From CAYHPY01 sp964358485 (GTDB lineage Bacteria > Elusimicrobiota > Elusimicrobia > UBA1565 > UBA9628), in contig CAYHPY010000031.1 of assembly GCA_964358485.1 (NCBI GenBank), forward strand, positions 1-36,767: DNA of 36,767 nucleotides, read 5' to 3'. Below, piece after piece: positions 30,575-36,767 of the stretch. The notes beneath the pieces were generated by a model that did not search any database, had not been told where the DNA came from, and saw only the letters and a list, made by a program, of their open reading frames with translations. Position 1 is the first letter of the stretch; each line of letters opens with the position of its first letter. The translations under genes were made by a program, and so were the position numbers.

Positions 30575-30862
30575 ATGGACTATCTCGGACTGGCGTACAT
30601 CGGCGTGTCGGTCGGCGCGGGCGTTTGTCTGGTGGGAGCCGCGATGGGAATCGCGAAGCTCGCCAGCGCGGCGCTCGAGGGAGCGGCGCGGCAGCCGGAA
30701 GCCGCGGGTTCCTTGCAGACCATGATGATCATCCCGGCGGCCATGATCGAAGGCCTGGGGCTGTTGGCCCTGGTCATCGCCTTCCTGGCGGTCGGCGCCC
30801 TCAACAAGGGCGTTCCCGCGGGCGGCAGCGCGCCGGCGGCGCAGGAAGCGGCGCATCACTGA
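30575..30862 (+). CDS. atpE: ATP synthase F0 subunit c
   Basis: A 95-residue hairpin of two helices that forms the rotor ring. The N-terminal helix is Gly-rich (GVSVGAGVCLVGAAMGIAK) and the loop carries ARQPEA. The ion-binding carboxylate is E59 in AAMIEGLGLLALV. The residues after it (GLGLL) lack the ES-type pattern of sodium-binding rings, which points to protons. The C-terminus has an unusual Gly/Ala tail ending in two His (about 80-95). It is flanked by a very strong Shine-Dalgarno and a stable hairpin. Confidence 0.96.
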   Translation: MDYLGLAYIGVSVGAGVCLVGAAMGIAKLASAALEGAARQPEAAGSLQTMMIIPAAMIEGLGLLALVIAFLAVGALNKGVPAGGSAPAAQEAAHH

Positions 30863-30868
30863 TCCCGA

Positions 30869-30903
30869 CCCTCGGGCGGGGCCGCAAGGCCCCGCTCCGA
30901 GGG
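30869..30903 (+). other. Stable intercistronic hairpin between atpE and atpF
   Basis: A 15-bp stem with a single-base bulge (30869-30883 with 30888-30903, T30896 unpaired), closed by a GCAA tetraloop at 30884-30887. No T tract follows, so it is not a simple terminator. It may protect the atpE 3' end or lower atpF expression. Confidence 0.7.
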
Positions 30904-30980
30904 GCGGACTCTCTTTCGTTCCGTAAGTTCCGTTCCCAAAATTTCGTTTCTTGAGCATCCGTTCCAGGAGATCTTGTTTC

Positions 30981-31487
30981 ATGGATAAAATCCTCAACCC
31001 CGACACCGGCCTGATGTTCTGGACCATCATCACTTTTCTTTGCCTCGTCTTTTTATTGGGCAAATTCGCTTGGGGCCCCCTGCTGTCGGCCATCGAGGAG
31101 CGCGAGAAGCGCATGAAGGACGACCTCGACGGCGCCAAAAAGGCCCGCGAGGACGCCGACAACATCCGCAAGGACGTCGAGGCCAAGCTGGCGGGCGTCT
31201 CCGTCAAGACCAAGGAAATCCTGGACCAGGCCACCCGCGACGCCGAGGTCCTGCGCCAAAAGCTCAAGTCCGAGGCCGAGGCCGACGCCGGCAAGATCCG
31301 CGACAAGACCATGGCCGAGCTGGGCGAGGAGAAAGCCAAGCTGGTGCGCGAGCTCCGCAAGGAAGTGGCCGGCCTCTCCATACTGGCCGCCGAGCGCCTG
31401 GTGCGCAAGTCCATCGACGACGGGGTCCAGAAATCCGTGATGGAATCCTTCTTCGCCGACATCGAGAAGGAGGCCCGCCACAAATGA
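30981..31487 (+). CDS. atpF: ATP synthase F0 subunit b
   Basis: A 168-residue subunit of the peripheral stalk: one N-terminal transmembrane helix (about 10-28, MFWTIITFLCLVFLLGKF), then a long charged coiled coil (about 35-168) that dimerises and reaches F1. ATG 30981 has AGGAG 10-11 nt upstream; an in-frame start at 30951 is less likely. Only one b gene is seen, not a b/b-prime pair. Its stop overlaps atpH (ATGA). Confidence 0.95.
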   Translation: MDKILNPDTGLMFWTIITFLCLVFLLGKFAWGPLLSAIEEREKRMKDDLDGAKKAREDADNIRKDVEAKLAGVSVKTKEILDQATRDAEVLRQKLKSEAEADAGKIRDKTMAELGEEKAKLVRELRKEVAGLSILAAERLVRKSIDDGVQKSVMESFFADIEKEARHK

Positions 31488-32032
31488 TGCAGGTTTCCGA
31501 CCGCCTCCTGGCCAACCGCTACGGCAAAGCCCTTTTCCTGGCGGCCGTCGAGAAGAACGAGGAGGACCGGGTCCTGCGCGAGTTGGGCCAGGCCGCCTGC
31601 ATGGCCGCCGAGCCGGCCATGGGAGCCTATCTCAAGAATCCCCGCGTGTCCGGGGCGGAAAAGAAAAAGAAGATCGAGGAGGCCCTGGGCGGCAAGGCCG
31701 GCGCGCTGACCCTCCGGTTTTTGTGCCTTTTGATCGACAAGAAGCGCTGGACCCTGCTGCCGCTGATGGCGGCCGGGCTGGCCAAGTTGAATTTGGAGAA
31801 AAAAAACATGGCGCGCGCGGTGGTGAGTTCGGCGCGGCCCCTGCCCGCCGACGCGGCGGAGACTTTGCGCAAGCGTCTCAACGGTTTTTCTGGAAAAACG
31901 GTGGAGTTGGACATGAAGCAAGCCCCCGAGCTGATCGGTGGAATCGTGGTCCGCATCGGCGACTGGGTCCTGGACGGGAGCCTGCGCGGACGGCTTGAAA
32001 GGATGAAGGAGGCTTTGAGCAATGGCAATTAG
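31484..32032 (+). CDS. atpH: ATP synthase F1 subunit delta
   Basis: A 182-residue subunit that joins the b stalk to the top of the alpha3beta3 head. N-terminal helical domain (VSDRLLANRYGKALF, about 4-110) and C-terminal beta/alpha segment with the family signature APELIGGIVVRIGDWVLDGS (about 147-166). ATG 31484 overlaps the atpF stop, and the last 11 bp overlap atpA. Confidence 0.94.
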   Translation: MMQVSDRLLANRYGKALFLAAVEKNEEDRVLRELGQAACMAAEPAMGAYLKNPRVSGAEKKKKIEEALGGKAGALTLRFLCLLIDKKRWTLLPLMAAGLAKLNLEKKNMARAVVSSARPLPADAAETLRKRLNGFSGKTVELDMKQAPELIGGIVVRIGDWVLDGSLRGRLERMKEALSNGN

Positions 32033-33551
32033 ACCGGAAGAGATCACGGGCGTCATCAAAAAGCAGCTGGAGGGCTTCTCCGGAAGCGCCGAGCTGCGCG
32101 AGGAGGGGACCGTCCTGCAGGTCGGAGACGGCATCGCCCGGGTCTACGGACTTGAGAACGCCATGGCCGGCGAGCTTTTGGAGCTTCCGCACGGCGTCAT
32201 GGGCATGGTTTTGAACCTGGAGAAGGAGAACGTCGGCGTGGTTCTTCTGGGCCAGGACCACCTCATCCACGAGGGCGACTGGATCCGCCGCACCGGAAAG
32301 GTCATGCAGGTTCCCGCCGGCGAGGCCCTGGTGGGCCGCGTGGTGGACCCCCTGGGCCGCCCCATCGACGGCAAGGGCCCCATCAAGACCGACCGGATGC
32401 GCCCCATCGAGGTCGTGGCCCCCGGCGTCGTCGGCCGCGCCCCGGTCGTCGAGCCCCTGCAGACCGGCATCAAGGCCATCGATGCCATGATCCCGATCGG
32501 CCGCGGCCAACGCGAGCTGATCATCGGCGACCGCCAGACCGGCAAGACCGCCATCGCCTTGGACGCCATCATCAACCAGAAGAACGCCCCCAACCGGCCG
32601 TACTGCATCTACGTCGCCATCGGCCAGAAGCAGTCCACCGTGGCCAAGGTGCAGAAAACCCTGGAGGACTTCGGGGCCATGGAGTACACGACCATCGTGG
32701 CCGCCACCGCCGCCGAGCCCGCGCCGCTTCTTTACATCGCCCCTTACTCCGGCTGCGCGATGGCCGAAGAGCTCCTCTGGCAGGGTAAGCACGTGCTGGT
32801 CATCTACGACGACCTTTCCAAGCACGCGCAGGCCTACCGCCAGCTTTCGCTTCTGCTGCGACGCCCGCCGGGCCGCGAAGCCTATCCGGGCGACGTGTTC
32901 TACCTCCACTCGCGCCTTCTGGAGCGCGCGTGCAAGCTCGACGAGAAGAGCGGCGGCGGATCGATCACCGCCCTGCCCATCATCGAAACGCAGGCCGGGG
33001 ATGTCTCGGCCTACATCCCGACCAACGTCATCTCGATCACCGACGGCCAAATCTACCTGGAGACCGGTCTCTTCTACTCCGGCGTGCGTCCCGCCGTCAA
33101 CGTCGGACTTTCCGTCTCCCGCGTCGGCGGCGCCGCCCAGACCAAGGCCATGAAGCAGGTGGCCGGGCGTTTGCGCCTGGACCTGGCCCAGTACAACGAG
33201 CTGGCGGCCTTTGCCCAGTTCGGTTCGGACCTGGACAAAGCCTCCCAGCAGCAGTTGGCCCGCGGCGAGCGTCTCGTGGAACTGCTCAAGCAGGATCAAT
33301 ACAAACCCCAGCCCTTCGAGGAGCAGGTGGTCACCATCTTCGCCGGGGTCAACGGGCTCCTGGACGACATCAACAAGGATCAGATGCGGGCCTTCGAGGC
33401 GGGCTTGCGGGCGCATGTGGCGGCCCGGCACGCGGACCTGGTCAAGGATCTGCGCGAGAAGAAGGCCATCGACGACGCCTTGAAGGCGCGCTTGACCGCC
33501 GCCATCGAGGAGTACAAGGTCCAATACAAGGCCGCGGGGGCTAAAGCTTGA
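32022..33551 (+). CDS. atpA: ATP synthase F1 subunit alpha
   Basis: A 509-residue non-catalytic nucleotide-binding subunit. P-loop GDRQTGKT falls at 169-176, exactly as in E. coli AtpA, and SVSRVGGAAQTKAMK includes the arginine finger that completes the beta-subunit site. Length is normal. ATG 32022 lies 11 bp inside atpH. The stop overlaps the start of an unrelated exported-protein gene (TTGA), not atpG as in the standard order. Confidence 0.98.
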   Translation: MAIRPEEITGVIKKQLEGFSGSAELREEGTVLQVGDGIARVYGLENAMAGELLELPHGVMGMVLNLEKENVGVVLLGQDHLIHEGDWIRRTGKVMQVPAGEALVGRVVDPLGRPIDGKGPIKTDRMRPIEVVAPGVVGRAPVVEPLQTGIKAIDAMIPIGRGQRELIIGDRQTGKTAIALDAIINQKNAPNRPYCIYVAIGQKQSTVAKVQKTLEDFGAMEYTTIVAATAAEPAPLLYIAPYSGCAMAEELLWQGKHVLVIYDDLSKHAQAYRQLSLLLRRPPGREAYPGDVFYLHSRLLERACKLDEKSGGGSITALPIIETQAGDVSAYIPTNVISITDGQIYLETGLFYSGVRPAVNVGLSVSRVGGAAQTKAMKQVAGRLRLDLAQYNELAAFAQFGSDLDKASQQQLARGERLVELLKQDQYKPQPFEEQVVTIFAGVNGLLDDINKDQMRAFEAGLRAHVAARHADLVKDLREKKAIDDALKARLTAAIEEYKVQYKAAGAKA

Positions 33552-33985
33552 TCAAACGCCTCCTCCCGGGAGCGCTGGCCGCGTCGCTGATTGCGGCCTC
33601 GGGCTTGGCGCCGGCCCAAGCGGCGCCCGGAATATTGAACCTGAGCTGCATCGAGGGCTTGGCCGCCATTGAACAGCCGCATTTGGCGGGGGTTTTTTCC
33701 TTCATCTCGGAAAAAGAACTGGGATCGGCTTTCGCCGATCTGTTGGTCCGCAGCCGTCCCGCCATGCGGCGCTACCTAGCCAAGCTGGACCGGGACGTCA
33801 AGAAGGCCAAGGGCCTGACGGCCTGGGATCACCAGGTCGTGGTCCAGGTTTTGGGCCTTTACGCCTCCACGGAGGCGGGCGGCTTTGAAAAGCCGGAGGA
33901 GAGCGTCAAAAAACGCCTCTCCAAGCTGAGCCTGGCCCCGACCATGACCTTGGCCGAGATGACCGATAAGAGGAAGAGCTCATGA
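33548..33985 (+). CDS. Exported protein of unknown function inside the atp operon
   Basis: A 145-residue protein with a Sec signal peptide (IKRLLPGALAASLIAASGLAPAQA) and a mostly helical mature part (about 28-140) with one Cys after the signal peptide. TTG 33548 overlaps the atpA stop, and its stop overlaps the next gene by four bases (ATGA). It is therefore translated as part of the ATP synthase message. No family is recognised and no known ATP synthase factor looks like it. A periplasmic protein coupled to atpA and to an HldD-like enzyme is unusual. Function is open. Confidence 0.75.
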   Translation: MIKRLLPGALAASLIAASGLAPAQAAPGILNLSCIEGLAAIEQPHLAGVFSFISEKELGSAFADLLVRSRPAMRRYLAKLDRDVKKAKGLTAWDHQVVVQVLGLYASTEAGGFEKPEESVKKRLSKLSLAPTMTLAEMTDKRKSS

Positions 33986-34902
33986 GGGCCCTGGTCACCG
34001 GCGCGGCGGGCTTCATCGGTTCCAATTTGGCGGTCAAGCTGGCCGGCGGCGGGGCAACGGTGGTGGGCTTGGACGATTTTTCCGTCGGCACCTTTGAAAA
34101 TCTGACGGATTTCACCGGCGACTTCGTGACGGCCGACCTGGCCGAGCCCGGCTGGCAGGCCCGCGTCGGAAAGGTGGACGCGGTCTTCCACCAGGCCGCC
34201 ATCACCGACACCACGGTCACCGACCAGCGGAGGATGATGCAGGTCAATGTTGAGGCGTTCCGAAACATTCTGGAATGGTCCGGTTCCGTCGGCTCTTCCG
34301 TTGTCGTCTATGCCTCTTCTGCCGGCGTCTACGGCGGCGGTTCCGTTCCCATGCGCGAATCCGGCCCCAAAGCCCCTCTCAATATTTACGCGTTCTCCAA
34401 GTCCATCATGGAAACCGTGGCCGCCGAGGCCTCCAAGCGCTTTCCCAAAATGAGGATTATCGGGCTTCGATATTTCAACGTCTACGGTCCCCGGGAAAGC
34501 CACAAGGACGCGGCTTCGAGCATGATCCTCCAGCTTTCCAAGCAGATGAGATCTGGGCGCAAGCCCAGAATCTTCGAATTCGGCGACCAGTTCCGTGATT
34601 TTATTTACGTTAAAGATGTCGTTGAAGCGAACCTTCTTGCCGCCGAAAAGGCTCCGTCCGGGGTTTACAACGTCTGCACCGGACAGAAGGCCACTTTCAA
34701 CGAAGTCATTAAAAATCTCAATGAAGTGCACGGGTTGAAACTGGAAACGGAATACTTCAAGAATCCCTACTCGTTTTATCAGAACGAAACGCTGGGGGAT
34801 CCGTCCAAGGCGGAAAAGACCTTCGGGTTCAAGGCAAAGTTTTCCCCGGAACAGGGGATAAAAGATTACTTCCGGGGAAAAATGATCCCGGCAGGAGTGT
34901 AA
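33982..34902 (+). CDS. HldD-like NAD(P)-dependent sugar-nucleotide epimerase
   Basis: A 306-residue extended short-chain dehydrogenase. The nucleotide-binding site is TGAAGFIG (6-13), and the catalytic residues are S112/S113, Y136 and K140 (YAFSK). The substrate half matches ADP-L-glycero-D-manno-heptose 6-epimerase HldD (E. coli, 310 aa) in YFNVYGPRE-HK and in the FEFGDQFRDFIYVKDV segment. This points to the LPS core heptose pathway. The N-terminal half is GC-rich and the last third (about 34580-34880) is clearly richer in A/T than the atp genes. It lies between the exported protein and atpG, with AGGAG for atpG inside its 3' end. Other SDR epimerases are possible but less likely. Confidence 0.88.
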   Translation: MRALVTGAAGFIGSNLAVKLAGGGATVVGLDDFSVGTFENLTDFTGDFVTADLAEPGWQARVGKVDAVFHQAAITDTTVTDQRRMMQVNVEAFRNILEWSGSVGSSVVVYASSAGVYGGGSVPMRESGPKAPLNIYAFSKSIMETVAAEASKRFPKMRIIGLRYFNVYGPRESHKDAASSMILQLSKQMRSGRKPRIFEFGDQFRDFIYVKDVVEANLLAAEKAPSGVYNVCTGQKATFNEVIKNLNEVHGLKLETEYFKNPYSFYQNETLGDPSKAEKTFGFKAKFSPEQGIKDYFRGKMIPAGV

Positions 34903-34906
34903 GAAC

Positions 34907-35803
34907 GTGGCATCTTTACGCGACATCCGCAGAAAGATCAAGTCGGTCAAATCTACCGAGCAGATCACCAAGGCCATGAAAATGGTGGCCGCCGCCCGCA
35001 TGCGGCGGTCCCAAACCCAGATTTTGGCCGCCCGCCCCTTCGCGCTCAAGCTCGAGGACCTGGTCCGCCACCTGGCCCTTCTGGAGACCCACTCGGACCT
35101 GGACGCCGGGCGGGAAGTCCAGATCCACTCCTTCTTCGACAGGCGCCCCGCCGGCAAGGACGGGCTCGTTCTTGTCACCGGCGACAAGGGTCTCTGCGGC
35201 GCCTTCAACTCCAACCTCCTGCGGTCCACCATCGAGTGGCTCAAGGCCCGCCAGGGCCAAAAGGTTTGGGTGGCCGCCGTGGGCCGCAAGGCCCGGGAAT
35301 TCCTGCGCCGGGTCCGGGGCTACGACCTGGAATTCATGCTGGAGCTGGGGGGCATTTTCCCGAAGATCACCTTCGCCCACGCCGAGCTTCTGGGCAAAGC
35401 GGTGGCCGACGCCTATGTCCAGCACAATCTTTCCCAGGTCACCGTGATCTACAACGAATTCAAGTCGGTGGCCGCCCAGCGGTTGATCCAGTATCCTCTT
35501 CTGCCCGTGCCGGCGCCGGAGACCGACGGAAAGGCCGAGCTTCCCGACTACGGCTTCGAGCCCGACCGCCAGGAGCTCCTGGCCGAGCTCCTGCCCCGGC
35601 ATTTGAAGGCCCAACTTTACCGCATCCTGCTTGAATCGCAGGCCGCGGAACTGGCCGCGCGCATGAACGCCATGGACGCGGCCTCCAAGAACGCCAAGGA
35701 ACTGAGGGAGCATTTGAATCTCGATCTCAACCGCCGGCGCCAGGCCATGATCACCAAGGAGCTCGCGGAAGTCGTCAGCGGGGCCGAGGCGTTGGCCGCC
35801 TAG
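34907..35803 (+). CDS. atpG: ATP synthase F1 subunit gamma
   Basis: A 298-residue rotor shaft. The N-terminal signature (SLRDIRRKIKSVKSTEQIT, then KAMKMVAAARMRR) and C-terminal helix (AMDAASKNAKELREHLNLDLN, cut short here, then RRRQAMITKEL) are unmistakable. GTG 34907 has AGGAG 9 nt upstream, within the end of the epimerase gene. The gene is separated from atpA by two foreign genes and from atpD by a PilZ gene. Confidence 0.96.
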   Translation: MASLRDIRRKIKSVKSTEQITKAMKMVAAARMRRSQTQILAARPFALKLEDLVRHLALLETHSDLDAGREVQIHSFFDRRPAGKDGLVLVTGDKGLCGAFNSNLLRSTIEWLKARQGQKVWVAAVGRKAREFLRRVRGYDLEFMLELGGIFPKITFAHAELLGKAVADAYVQHNLSQVTVIYNEFKSVAAQRLIQYPLLPVPAPETDGKAELPDYGFEPDRQELLAELLPRHLKAQLYRILLESQAAELAARMNAMDAASKNAKELREHLNLDLNRRRQAMITKELAEVVSGAEALAA

Positions 35804-35820
35804 GATATTCAGGAGACACT

Positions 35821-36174
35821 ATGAGCGCAAAGGTTTCAGGAAAGGAAAAGCGCAAGCACCAACGATACCCGGTGGGGCTGACGCTCGACATTCACGCCGG
35901 CGGAGAGACCATCGGAAAGTTCCGGGGGTCGATCGCCGATTTGTCGGTGGGGGGGATGGCCTTCAAGACCGACGCCATGCTCGACCCGGGGATGTCGCTT
36001 TATCTCAAGATCAACATCCCGCTCGAAATTCGCGGCGAGATCCGCCACATGAAGGGCTCCGCGGCGGGCGGTCTGCATCGCTACGGAGTGCGGTTCCACA
36101 AGATCGGTTTTTCCACGCCCGACGGCTCCAAGCCGGAGAACTTCGTCGCGGCGAAATTCCAGAAGGAGAAGTGA
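35821..36174 (+). CDS. PilZ-domain protein inside the atp operon
   Basis: A 117-residue single-domain PilZ protein. Both c-di-GMP-binding motifs are intact: R-x3-R (RKHQR, about 11-15) and D-x-S-x2-G (DLSVGG, about 41-46). A typical GVRF strand follows near residue 89. Binding of c-di-GMP is therefore likely. AGGAG lies 7 nt before ATG 35821, and the gene is 17 bp after atpG and 7 bp before atpD, with no room for a separate promoter or terminator. It must share the ATP synthase message. PilZ proteins act by binding partners when c-di-GMP rises; an ATP synthase subunit is a natural candidate from position alone. Confidence 0.92.
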   Translation: MSAKVSGKEKRKHQRYPVGLTLDIHAGGETIGKFRGSIADLSVGGMAFKTDAMLDPGMSLYLKINIPLEIRGEIRHMKGSAAGGLHRYGVRFHKIGFSTPDGSKPENFVAAKFQKEK

Positions 36175-36181
36175 GTCTCTC

Positions 36182-36767
<586 letters not shown>

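Noticed and set aside
30467..33524. Two long minus-strand ORFs across the atp operon
   Set aside because: Low-complexity translations antisense to conserved atp genes; typical GC-rich shadows.

Overview
The window is one contiguous piece of a GC-rich bacterial chromosome (roughly 60-65% GC by eye). It is densely packed, with many ATGA/GTGA stop-start overlaps. HldD-like, lipoprotein, TesA/YbbA/YbbP and sigma-54-type AAA+ genes point to a Gram-negative, LPS-type, free-living organism. The mix of conserved housekeeping genes with many exported proteins of no recognisable family suggests a little-studied, probably uncultured phylum. Elusimicrobiota or a neighbouring lineage is my guess, but the sequence alone does not prove it.

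Layout. 1-1.5 kb: the 3' end of recA, a strong terminator and a XerC/XerD recombinase. 1.5-4.6 kb: an exported Ca-binding-repeat protein, a lipoprotein, a truncated exported gene and a stand-alone sigma-54-type AAA+ protein; two 40-bp direct repeats supply the stop codons of two of these genes. 4.7-9.5 kb: an operon of OmpR-type regulator, three-PAS histidine kinase, exported protein, ABC ATPase and ABC-2 permease. 9.5-11.6 kb: probable gene debris, an exported helical protein and a HEAT-repeat protein. 11.6-16.6 kb: a FadI-like thiolase divergent from an operon of glycosyltransferase, two hotdog thioesterases, a second thiolase and a zinc ribbon. 16.6-18.1 kb: a PuuD-like membrane protein with a separate dihaem cytochrome c. 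18.2-18.9 kb: a 39-residue membrane peptide and a RelBE-type toxin-antitoxin pair. 18.9-24.3 kb: an operon (receiver-GGDEF-like, tesA, ybbA, ybbP), preceded by a receiver that has lost its phosphoacceptor. 24.4-29.1 kb: a TPR/zinc-ribbon membrane protein, a 16-cysteine exported protein and a serine hydrolase. 29.1 kb to the end: the F-type ATP synthase operon atpZ-atpI-atpB-atpE-atpF-atpH-atpA-[exported protein]-[hldD-like]-atpG-[PilZ]-atpD.

Two themes stand out. First, the ATP synthase operon carries three foreign genes, including a PilZ protein that keeps both c-di-GMP-binding motifs, between atpG and atpD. Second, many transcription units have a good -10 box (several with a -35 box 16-17 bp upstream) only 5-9 nt before the start codon. 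That spacing predicts leaderless mRNAs. Genes with a strong Shine-Dalgarno, such as atpE, exist alongside them. c-di-GMP signalling (GGDEF-like and PilZ proteins) and acyl/envelope metabolism (TesA, thioesterases, thiolases, HldD) recur across the window.
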